DNA of 5,557 nt from Bacteroidales bacterium (GTDB lineage Bacteria; Bacteroidota; Bacteroidia; Bacteroidales; P3). The notes under the pieces were generated by a model that worked only from the letters and a program-made list of their open reading frames with translations, searched no databases and was not told the DNA's origin. Within the stretch, counting starts at the first letter, position 1; each line of letters opens with the position of its first letter. Positions 1 to 5,557 of the stretch are shown here, piece after piece. The DNA lies in assembly GCA_023227645.1 (NCBI GenBank), contig JALNVJ010000107.1, positions 1-5,557 of the forward strand. The letters run 5' to 3'. Position numbers and translations under genes: made by a program.

Positions 1-610
1 CACGATAAAGCATACCAGAATAACCAATGCCTAAACCTCTTAACTTATCTTTATATATATTATAGATTTCAAGTAAGCAATTCCAAACATAAATAAATCT
101 TTCTTTAATTTGAGAAGAAACATTTAACTTAAAACACCCTTCAAAAAATCCATTTAATAATTCTTTTTGCTCAGGAGTTAAAAACTCAAACTTATTTTCT
201 AAATCCTTATAGTTTTCAATATTAGTAAATATTTGCTCTGCAGAAGCTAGGTTTTTATCGATATCATCAAAATCCCTTAATAGGGTTTGTCCCCAAAAAT
301 AGAAATGTTCAAAAGACTCTCTTTCACTGCTTGGCTTATCACGATAATAAACCTCAGAATAAACTACATATAAATAATAAATCAATATTAATTCATCAGC
401 CTCCACTAATTGAGAATACTTGCCTACAAAATCATTAATAGTATAGTATTGAGGAGAGAAGAAAGGTTTTTGCAAGTAATCATAAAGGGCTTCGTTAAAG
501 AAAACCTTAGCTCTTTTATTAGTAAAAATGATATTTAAGTTTTGAAAGTCATCTTTATAATGATCAGAAACATTCTTAGCTACAGAAGAAAGAAAAGAAT
601 CATTAATCAT
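1..610 (-). CDS. addB: AddB-like PD-(D/E)XK nuclease family protein, N-terminal 203 codons (cut by window edge)
   Basis: The frame opens at the ATG at 610-608 and stays open to the left edge, so only the N-terminal part is visible. It begins MINDSFLSSVAKNVSDHYKD. Residues 27-42 (IIFTNKRAKVFFNEAL) match the 'IIFPNKRAGLFFNE' signature of Bacteroidota AddB-like proteins. They are followed by the usual 'P.FSP...TINDF' strand (about 49-61) and a 'FYFWGQTLLRDFDDIDKNLA' block (about 103-122), all typical of this family. In the family, AddB partners AddA in a helicase-nuclease that resects double-strand ends for RecA-dependent repair. The C-terminal nuclease domain and any iron-sulphur cysteines would lie outside the window. 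No Walker A motif is seen in these 203 residues, unlike Firmicutes AddB, which carries one near the N-terminus. The start lies 6 bases after the preceding stop codon with no clear Shine-Dalgarno and no TAnnTTTG box nearby, which suggests cotranscription and perhaps translational coupling. Family assignment is from recalled motifs, not a search. Confidence 0.85.
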   Translation of the reverse strand, partial: MINDSFLSSVAKNVSDHYKDDFQNLNIIFTNKRAKVFFNEALYDYLQKPFFSPQYYTINDFVGKYSQLVEADELILIYYLYVVYSEVYYRDKPSSERESFEHFYFWGQTLLRDFDDIDKNLASAEQIFTNIENYKDLENKFEFLTPEQKELLNGFFEGCFKLNVSSQIKERFIYVWNCLLEIYNIYKDKLRGLGIGYSGMLYR

Positions 611-616
611 AGCAAA

Positions 617-1636
617 TTATCTTAAAATTTCAATAGAACCATTAAACTCTAATGTCTTATCTGGTCTTTTACCAAAAAATCTATAGAAATAAGTACCATC
701 AGTAGATCTTGTTTTTTGGGGGTCCCAAAAGTCCTCTCTTGACTTAATATTCTTTGCCTGATAGATTTTCTTCCCTTGACGAGAATATATAATTAATTCA
801 TTTTCGGGAAAAGCGTCCTGATCAATTAAATTATGAATTTCAAAAATATCATTAACACCATCCCCATTGGGAGTTACAACATTAGGGAACATAGCATAAT
901 CAACCTGCAAATCAAGATAAATAATACTATCACAACCAAGGTAATTCAAATATTTTTGTTCATAAACTCCAGTTTCTTTCTCGTTAAAACCAAATTTATT
1001 ATAAACATTTCCCTTGTATATTTCTGCAAATATTGTGTCACTATAGGTAGGATTGGTAACAAGATAAAGAACTAATATACTATCACAACCCATAGTTGAG
1101 GTTAATAATTGCGTATATGTTCCAGTTGTGTCAGCATCAAAGCCATATTCATAAATATCACCATAACAAATAGTATCATAAATAGTATCATTATAGATAG
1201 GGTTAACGGTTAGGGAAAGATTTATTATACTATCACAACCTAAATATGTTTGTAGACTTCTTGTGTAAATTGCTGTTGTGTCGGCTATAAAACCAAATTG
1301 ATTAAAAACCTCTCCAATACAAATATTCTCAAAAATAGTATCATTATATATAGGATTAAAACTAGCAATTAAATTAAAGACACTATCAACATAAGAACCA
1401 TCGAGCAAAACTGTTTTTATTGTATTTGAATAAATACCACTTATAGAATGTACATTTTCAGAATCTCTAACAACAATCATAGAATCCACACTTATGCTAT
1501 CAAACCTAATATCTGAAAAGTATTCGTTCTCACACATTGTAATAAAGGTAGTATCACGAACTATTGTCTGCCCACTAACATATAGGGAGCTAGAAATAAA
1601 CAACAACACTAAAATCAATTTACCAAAAATCTTCAT
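617..1636 (-). CDS. Secreted repeat protein with gliding-motility/type IX secretion C-terminal domain
   Basis: This 339-residue protein is predicted to be exported and then placed on the cell surface or released by the type IX secretion system. Residues 1-23 form a signal peptide (MKIFGK, hydrophobic LILVLLF core, cleavage near YVSGQ). Residues 24-93 look like a decayed repeat. Residues 94-144, 145-194 and 195-245 are three tandem repeats of the pattern N-P-x-Y-x-D-T-I ... C-x-G ... G-x-Y-x-Q ... G-C-D-S-I. Residues 249-339 are a CHU_C/TIGR04131-type sorting domain, with FPNVVTPNGDGVNDIFEI, then NELIIYSRQGKKIY, DGTYFYRF and the terminal G-S-I-E-I-L-R. The start was set at ATG 1636 because AAGAG lies 6 bases upstream; a TTG two codons earlier also opens the frame but is badly placed. 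No SprF/PorP-like partner gene is present. The ligand or role is unknown; an adhesin-like surface protein is the likeliest guess. Its place between addA and addB is odd. Confidence 0.9.
   Translation of the reverse strand: MKIFGKLILVLLFISSSLYVSGQTIVRDTTFITMCENEYFSDIRFDSISVDSMIVVRDSENVHSISGIYSNTIKTVLLDGSYVDSVFNLIASFNPIYNDTIFENICIGEVFNQFGFIADTTAIYTRSLQTYLGCDSIINLSLTVNPIYNDTIYDTICYGDIYEYGFDADTTGTYTQLLTSTMGCDSILVLYLVTNPTYSDTIFAEIYKGNVYNKFGFNEKETGVYEQKYLNYLGCDSIIYLDLQVDYAMFPNVVTPNGDGVNDIFEIHNLIDQDAFPENELIIYSRQGKKIYQAKNIKSREDFWDPQKTRSTDGTYFYRFFGKRPDKTLEFNGSIEILR
902..1357 (-). repeat. Three tandem ~50-codon repeats inside the secreted-protein gene
   Basis: Units at 1357-1205, 1204-1055 and 1054-902 encode 51, 50 and 51 residues. 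The segment encoding G-C-D-S-I is identical over 14 bases in all three units (plus-strand ATACTATCACAACC at 924-937, 1077-1090 and 1227-1240), spaced 153 and 150 bases apart. The unit starts (N-P-x-Y-x-D-T-I) are also close at DNA level, most so between units 1 and 2. This pattern points to duplication within the gene. Such NGCDS-type repeats are common in long Bacteroidota surface proteins, and three units is a short version. Confidence 0.9.
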
Positions 1637-1642
1637 CAACAA

Positions 1643-1647
1643 CTCTT
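1643..1647 (-). promoter_or_regulatory. Shine-Dalgarno-like AAGAG that fixes the secreted-protein start
   Basis: Minus-strand AAGAG lies 6 bases before the ATG at 1636-1634. It directly abuts the alternative TTG at 1642-1640, leaving no spacer for that codon. The spacing therefore favours the ATG, which also gives a normal signal peptide beginning MKIF. Confidence 0.55.
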
Positions 1648-1656
1648 AATTAGTTT

Positions 1657-1676
1657 AATCGTACAAAAATACGATT
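1657..1676. repeat. Inverted repeat in the addA/secreted-protein gap
   Basis: AATCGTA (1657-1663) and TACGATT (1670-1676) are perfect 7-base complements around a 6-base loop. The -7 box candidate forms the loop and one edge of the stem. In the minus-strand transcript the hairpin is not followed by a U run, so an intrinsic terminator is unlikely. It could be an operator or an RNA processing or stability hairpin, or chance in AT-rich DNA. Confidence 0.5.
1664..1671 (-). promoter_or_regulatory. Possible -7 promoter box before the secreted-protein gene
   Basis: Minus-strand TATTTTTG fits TAnnTTTG and sits 27 bases before the ATG at 1636, in the 41-base gap after addA. No TTG or TTTG occurs at the -33 distance, so the match is half a promoter at best. 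If active, it would drive the secreted-protein gene and addB independently of addA. Confidence 0.3.
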
Positions 1677-1677
1677 T

Positions 1678-4600
1678 TTATTCTATTTCTACTATTTCAG
1701 AGGTAAATTCACCCTCTTTAAAACTAACGAACCAAAGATAAGATTTGATATTTTCAAAGCCGATTTCTTCTAATAATAACTTATAATCATTTATCTGTGA
1801 ACGATAAACCTCAATATTGTTTTTGGATGATGCAAATTTATAATCTACTATCACTATTTCTCTCTCTTTACCTACCATTAACCTATCAGGACGTCTTGAT
1901 ATTATCTTATCTTTCTCTTTGGTAATAATATCCACTTCGTTCATAACTCTGTAAATCCCATTAAACCAAGCCTCAACTTCTCTAACGGAAAGCATTTTCT
2001 TAATTATATCCTCAAAATGTTTAATATCTTCTTCAATAATCTCTCCTCTTACAACTGAAATTTGAAGAGCTTTTTCTAAATCCTCAGCAATTATAATATT
2101 TGAAAGAATATTGTGAAGAATAATCCCTTTTAGCCTTGGACTAAGCTCCTTTTCTCCTCCCTCAAGCATTGCATGAACATATTCATCAGCTTGTTTGGTT
2201 TGAGAATATCTAATTTCTGCCCCCTTAAACCCTGATTGAATTTGAATTTGATTAGGTCTTAGTTTAAATATATTTCTAATCGTTTCATTATTGTTTTTGA
2301 CTAATTTATTATTGTCTTCGATATCCTTACCCTCTTCTAATATATAATAATAATACTCCATATCATCATCCATTTGCTTTGTTTCCAAATAGACTTTATT
2401 GTTTAAATGCATATAAAGAAAATGAGAAATATTAGTTATTTTCTCAGGCAGACTATTAGGCAATTGACCTATAATGGATATTGAATGTTGAGGACGAGTT
2501 AGTGCAACATATAACATATTAAGACTATCAACATATTGTTGTATTATTTCTTCTTTAAACTCTTCAGAATACAAAGAATTCTCTAATTTCCCCGTCGATG
2601 TAAATAAAGTTGGTATGCTATCACTTAATTTGTTTTTATCCAACCAAATTTCATCTCTGCTAGTAAATTTCCAATTAGCATAAGGCAGAATAACAATTGG
2701 ATATTCCAAACCCTTTGACTTATGAATAGAAGTTATACGAATACCATCATAATCCTCACTTATCGATATCTTGGTTTGATTTAAAGTCTCATCCCAATAT
2801 TTCAAAAAAGAATTTATATCAGAAGTATTTCCACTGGTATAGTCTTGAAGTTTATCACAAAATGCAGTTATAAAAGGCAGCTCGGCCTTATCTATATCCA
2901 ATTCTAAGTTCTTAATTATATATACAACTAATTCAAAAAGAGGCTTATTAAGCAAAGATAATCTGCCTTTTAGCCAAGATAACTTATCGGTAATATTATT
3001 TACAGATTCAATATCTTGTGTAAATACATTTTTATCCCCATAAACAGATCTCTTTATATTGAAAAGAGATACAGTATTCTTTGGATTGGAAATATATCTT
3101 AGAGAATCAACAATTAAACTTAGACTTCTTGAACTCGCAAAGCTAAAAGCATAATCAGAAACAACATTATACTCATTCTCTGTAAGATAATTTGCAAGCT
3201 CACCAATTTGCTTATTACTCCTTGTAAGTATTGCAATATCACTTCTTTTATAGCCCTTACTTAAGTAATAATCTATCTCATCTATAACCGCCTTCTTAAT
3301 TTTGGGATCAAATTCTGAAACTGAAGAACCAATAACAAACCTACATCTTACCTCTCCTTTCCCTTTTAGCTCTTGCCTATAGTCTTGTTTGGCATCGGAA
3401 AAAACTCCCTTAATTAGGTCAATATGCCCTTTATCTAAACCTTCAATCCCTTCTGCAAAAACCTCAACCCCATCACCAAATAATTCATTATTAAATTCTA
3501 TTATATTAGCATCTGTTCTATAGTTTTTAATAAGTTTATTTATCACAGGAATACGAGAAAGACTTGAATCTGAAGAGTAATTAATACCTTTTTCAATATC
3601 ATTCAAAATCCTCCAATCGCCATTTCTCCACCTATAAATTGATTGCTTTACATCACCAACCACAATGCTCCTATTGCCAGAATCAATACTCTCTAAAACC
3701 AAAGGACGTAGAGTTTCCCAATTCAAACACGAAGTATCTTGAAACTCATCAATCATTATATATTTTAGTCTAGTGCCAATTTTTTCGTAAATAAAAGAAA
3801 TATCACCATTATCATCCAAACGAATTATTTCAGATAATAATTTAGAGGTATTAGAAAGCAAAAACTTATGATCTTCCTTTAGGATGTTGTCCCTATGATT
3901 AGCAATATCTTTTAAAAGTGCAATATTATCGATATTAGGCAAGACAGCATCCCAAGTGTTAATTATTTGGATATTTGAAATATAAGATTCATAAGCCCTA
4001 TTAATTAGAGGAATGAAAATATTTAAAGTTAGAGAATCAGTTGAAGGGGTTTGATTTTTTTTTGAAAACCATGCATTTGAGTCTTCTAAGGCATCGGTAA
4101 ACCTCTTCTTTGTATGCAAGTCGTTCCTGGTACCAATTCCCAAAAACAATCCAGCCACTCCAGAGTTCTTATAAGAAAAATCATCAACCGTTAATCCATT
4201 AGCTTTCAATATAGCCTGGAAATCATCCGCAAAAGCTTGCAGTTCTTTTTTTAAAACATTAATTTTCGCATAACCTTCTGCCTTAAACGCTTTAAAAGTC
4301 TCAATATTTATTTGTTTAAGCTCCTCTTCAAATTTCAAAAACATCTCTTTCTGCAAATTACTACTAAAATCCAACAACTTACGCTCGACCCTAATGTTTT
4401 TCCCTTCATCAATATTTTTATAAACAGTATCCATATACCACTGATACAATAAATTATCATTACCCGTGGACTCAATAAGCCTATCAATTGCCTCTTTCCT
4501 AATTTCTAAATCATCAATAATTAGATTATAGTTTGAACCAATTCCAAGTTCCTTTGCCAAATTACGCATAACCTTTTGCAAAAAAGAATCTATGGTCAGA

Positions 4601-4923
4601 ATATTAAAATATGAATAATCGTGGATAATATACTCCAAGGCTTGTGTGGCTTGTTTTCTAATATATTCTTTATCCAAACCACTATTACGACCACATAAGG
4701 CTTCAAAAAACTGAGTTTCCTCCCCTATCCTAATGCTATATAGCTCGGTGAGTATCCTTTGTTTCATCTCAGCTGTTGCCTTATTGGTAAAGGTCATTGC
4801 TAAGATTTGCTTATATGCCCTAGTATTTCTAATAAGTAATGAAACATACTCTAAAACCAAATTAAAGGTCTTACCACTACCAGCCGACGCCTTATATACA
4901 ACGAAATTATTATAAGTATTCAT
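1678..4923 (-). CDS. addA: AddA/RecB-type ATP-dependent helicase-nuclease
   Basis: This 1081-residue protein is a superfamily 1A (UvrD-like) helicase fused to a C-terminal RecB-type nuclease. It should unwind and cut double-strand DNA ends for recombination repair, together with the AddB-like product encoded at 610-1. Helicase motifs in order are: Walker A ASAGSGKT at 12-19; Ia TFTNKATAEM at 44-53; a TIDSF segment at 110-114; II/Walker B IDEFQDTS at 391-398; III GDVKQSIYRWR at 423-433; IV NYR at 467-469; V ITSIHKSKGLE at 730-740; VI LYVALTR at 804-810. The nuclease keeps H937, D1013 (RPDR), D1027 and K1029 (VDYK), and Q1043/Y1047 (QINDY), so both activities look intact. The length suits Bacteroidota AddA, slightly shorter than Bacillus AddA. 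The ATG start leaves only 11 residues before Walker A, as usual for the family. A likely own promoter lies just upstream. RecB is the alternative name, but the neighbouring AddB-like gene and the lack of a RecC/RecD gene favour AddA. Confidence 0.95.
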   Translation of the reverse strand: MNTYNNFVVYKASAGSGKTFNLVLEYVSLLIRNTRAYKQILAMTFTNKATAEMKQRILTELYSIRIGEETQFFEALCGRNSGLDKEYIRKQATQALEYIIHDYSYFNILTIDSFLQKVMRNLAKELGIGSNYNLIIDDLEIRKEAIDRLIESTGNDNLLYQWYMDTVYKNIDEGKNIRVERKLLDFSSNLQKEMFLKFEEELKQINIETFKAFKAEGYAKINVLKKELQAFADDFQAILKANGLTVDDFSYKNSGVAGLFLGIGTRNDLHTKKRFTDALEDSNAWFSKKNQTPSTDSLTLNIFIPLINRAYESYISNIQIINTWDAVLPNIDNIALLKDIANHRDNILKEDHKFLLSNTSKLLSEIIRLDDNGDISFIYEKIGTRLKYIMIDEFQDTSCLNWETLRPLVLESIDSGNRSIVVGDVKQSIYRWRNGDWRILNDIEKGINYSSDSSLSRIPVINKLIKNYRTDANIIEFNNELFGDGVEVFAEGIEGLDKGHIDLIKGVFSDAKQDYRQELKGKGEVRCRFVIGSSVSEFDPKIKKAVIDEIDYYLSKGYKRSDIAILTRSNKQIGELANYLTENEYNVVSDYAFSFASSRSLSLIVDSLRYISNPKNTVSLFNIKRSVYGDKNVFTQDIESVNNITDKLSWLKGRLSLLNKPLFELVVYIIKNLELDIDKAELPFITAFCDKLQDYTSGNTSDINSFLKYWDETLNQTKISISEDYDGIRITSIHKSKGLEYPIVILPYANWKFTSRDEIWLDKNKLSDSIPTLFTSTGKLENSLYSEEFKEEIIQQYVDSLNMLYVALTRPQHSISIIGQLPNSLPEKITNISHFLYMHLNNKVYLETKQMDDDMEYYYYILEEGKDIEDNNKLVKNNNETIRNIFKLRPNQIQIQSGFKGAEIRYSQTKQADEYVHAMLEGGEKELSPRLKGIILHNILSNIIIAEDLEKALQISVVRGEIIEEDIKHFEDIIKKMLSVREVEAWFNGIYRVMNEVDIITKEKDKIISRRPDRLMVGKEREIVIVDYKFASSKNNIEVYRSQINDYKLLLEEIGFENIKSYLWFVSFKEGEFTSEIVEIE

Positions 4924-4948
4924 AGGTTATTATTCAGATTCTATTCTG

Positions 4949-4982
4949 CAAATATAATCTATTTATTTCTCGGTCTTTCAAA
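4949..4982 (-). promoter_or_regulatory. Bacteroidota-type promoter candidate for addA
   Basis: On the minus strand TTTG (4982-4979) is followed after 22 bases by TATATTTG (4956-4949), a full match to the Bacteroidota -7 consensus TAnnTTTG. Spacings of about 17-23 bases are accepted for these sigma factors. The -33 part lies within the last codons of the HU-like gene. The transcript would start around 4944-4940 and give a leader of roughly 20 bases before the addA ATG at 4923. Such short motifs arise by chance in AT-rich DNA, but the position is apt. Confidence 0.55.
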
Positions 4983-5351
4983 TTGAACAAATTCTAAGTT
5001 CTTTTGAAGCTTTTGACTTGCCTTATAACACACTTTATTGGCCTTAACTCTTCTTGGCAAAACTTCTTCAGGGCTAAAGTAACCTATATCACTAGTTAGA
5101 GAAAGGCTGAAAATACCTATTCCTTCAAGGTTAACCTTATAACCTTGGTGTAGTTTTTCCTCAATTATTTGAGACAGTCCAACCAAAGCACCTGCCAAAT
5201 CAGCCTGTTTAATTGTTGTTCTTTCGGCAAGGATATTTGCAATATCATCTCTATTTAAGACTCCTTTATAAACTCCTACTGGATAATTCAATTCTTGCCA
5301 TATCCCATTTTTCCTAAATTTCTTTTTACCTACTTTGTAAAAATGTGCCAT
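4959..5351 (-). CDS. HU-like DNA-binding protein (HU-HIG / TIGR01201 type)
   Basis: This 130-residue basic protein resembles the Bacteroidota HU-related family, in which an HU fold carries extra terminal segments. An N-terminal extension of about 30 residues, rich in Lys (VGKKKFRKNG), precedes the HU core. The core has a helix with the DDIANILAERTTIKQADLAG region (about 35-54), a second helix GLSQIIEEKLHQG (58-70), and the strand signature YKVNLEGIGIFSLSL (71-85), equivalent to the 'G..V.L..lGsF.l' of HU. A basic strand-rich part, PRRVKANKVCYK (99-110), should form the DNA-embracing arm. The protein should bind DNA with little sequence specificity as a dimer and help shape the nucleoid; this is from family knowledge. 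It ends with TAG 35 bases before addA on the same strand. Whether it serves AddAB or is simply a neighbour cannot be told. The start ATG has only a weak purine-rich AAAGATT ahead of it. Confidence 0.85.
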   Translation of the reverse strand: MAHFYKVGKKKFRKNGIWQELNYPVGVYKGVLNRDDIANILAERTTIKQADLAGALVGLSQIIEEKLHQGYKVNLEGIGIFSLSLTSDIGYFSPEEVLPRRVKANKVCYKASQKLQKNLEFVQFERPRNK

Positions 5352-5412
5352 AATCTTTAATCTTTTTATTGGTTAAATTATAATTCAAAAAAGCAAATGC
5401 TTATTTCACGTT

Positions 5413-5420
5413 CAAAGATA
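5413..5420 (-). promoter_or_regulatory. Possible -7 promoter box for the HU-like gene
   Basis: Minus-strand TATCTTTG matches TAnnTTTG, 61 bases before the ATG at 5351. No TTG lies at the expected -33 distance (the nearest upstream TTG, at 5433-5431, is only 10 bases away), so the assignment rests on the -7 part and on its suitable place in the intergenic region. The leader would be about 55 bases. Confidence 0.35.
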
Positions 5421-5517
5421 CAAAAAATATCAATAAAAAGCCCTATAATATTTGATTATTATTGGATTAAAAATTTCTATAACTTAGTATTAGATTTTTC
5501 TTCCTTTATTTTATTTT

Positions 5518-5557
5518 GCTGAGATGTACATCTTAGCGTCTTGAGATGTACATCTTA
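5518..5557. repeat. Tandem palindromic repeat, two copies, cut by window end
   Basis: TGAGATGTACATCTTA occurs at 5520-5535 and again at 5542-5557, a 22-base period with GCGTCT between. Each copy contains the perfect 12-base palindrome AGATGTACATCT. The first copy extends to a 20-base near-palindrome (5518-5537, GCTGAGATGT/ACATCTTAGC) whose only flaw is a G opposite T, which would pair as G-U in a plus-strand RNA but be A-C in a minus-strand RNA. No U or T run follows on either strand, so a simple terminator is not supported. More copies may follow beyond the edge. Confidence 0.85.

Larger units (their letters stand above)
5352..5557. other. Gene-free region at the right edge
   Basis: These 206 bases are strongly AT-rich and hold no open frame of credible length or composition on either strand. 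Apart from the -7 box candidate near 5413-5420 and the palindromic repeats at 5518-5557, no further structure was recognised. The region is the upstream side of the HU-like gene; what lies beyond it is unknown. Confidence 0.7.

Noticed and set aside
833..1075. Plus-strand open frame of 80 codons
   Set aside because: It lies fully antisense to the repeats and sorting domain of the secreted-protein gene. Its product is low-complexity Ile/Asn-rich sequence with no family resemblance, as expected from reading AT-rich coding DNA backwards.
617..1636. Mobile-element cargo inserted between addA and addB
   Set aside because: No transposase, terminal inverted repeats or target-site duplication could be seen around the gene, and its base composition looks like that of its neighbours, so a mobile-element origin is not supported by the sequence.
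1657..1676. Rho-independent terminator after addA
   Set aside because: The stem is short and AU-rich, and the sequence after it in the minus-strand RNA is A-rich (AAACUAAUU) with no U tract.
4733..4915. Plus-strand open frame of 60 codons
   Set aside because: It is antisense to the highly conserved Walker A to motif Ia region of addA, whose constraint explains the open frame. No start signal or recognisable domain was seen.
5518..5537. Palindrome read as an intrinsic terminator
   Set aside because: Neither strand has a U run after the stem, and the minus-strand RNA would have an A-C mismatch in the stem. No gene ending at this point is visible in the window.
5520..5557. Start of a CRISPR array
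   Set aside because: The repeat unit is 16 bases with only a 6-base interval, too short for CRISPR repeats and spacers, and no cas gene is near.

Overview
The window looks like a piece of an AT-rich chromosome from a member of the Bacteroidota. Four independent signs support this: a secreted protein ending in the gliding-motility/type IX secretion C-terminal domain (CHU_C type), an HU-like protein of the Bacteroidota-specific HU-HIG/TIGR01201 kind, AddA and AddB relatives of the Bacteroidota type, and promoter-like TAnnTTTG boxes with mostly weak Shine-Dalgarno sequences. Nothing in the sequence fixes the genus.

All four genes lie on the minus strand, so transcription reads from high to low coordinates. 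In that order they are an HU-like DNA-binding protein (5351-4959), a complete AddA/RecB-type helicase-nuclease (4923-1678), a secreted repeat protein with a type IX sorting domain (1636-617), and the N-terminal 203 codons of an AddB-like protein (610-1) that runs off the left edge. Gaps are 35, 41 and 6 bases, which fits an operon or a series of overlapping transcription units. The best promoter candidate, with both a -33-like TTTG and a -7 TATATTTG, sits at the HU-like stop and would drive addA. Weaker -7-only boxes precede the HU-like gene and the secreted-protein gene.

AddA and AddB together should form the double-strand-break end-processing helicase-nuclease that prepares DNA for RecA. 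AddA here keeps every helicase motif and all catalytic residues of its C-terminal nuclease. The odd element is the cell-surface or secreted protein wedged between the two subunit genes, only 6 bases ahead of addB. It has a signal peptide, three clear and one decayed roughly 50-residue repeats, and a sorting domain, none of which suggests a role in DNA repair.

The right 206 bases (5352-5557) hold no gene. They contain the probable leader of the HU-like gene and, at the very edge, two copies of a 16-base sequence built on the 12-base palindrome AGATGTACATCT. These are spaced 22 bases apart and may be the start of a longer array cut by the window end. No RNA gene, CRISPR array, transposase or recognisable insertion sequence was seen.
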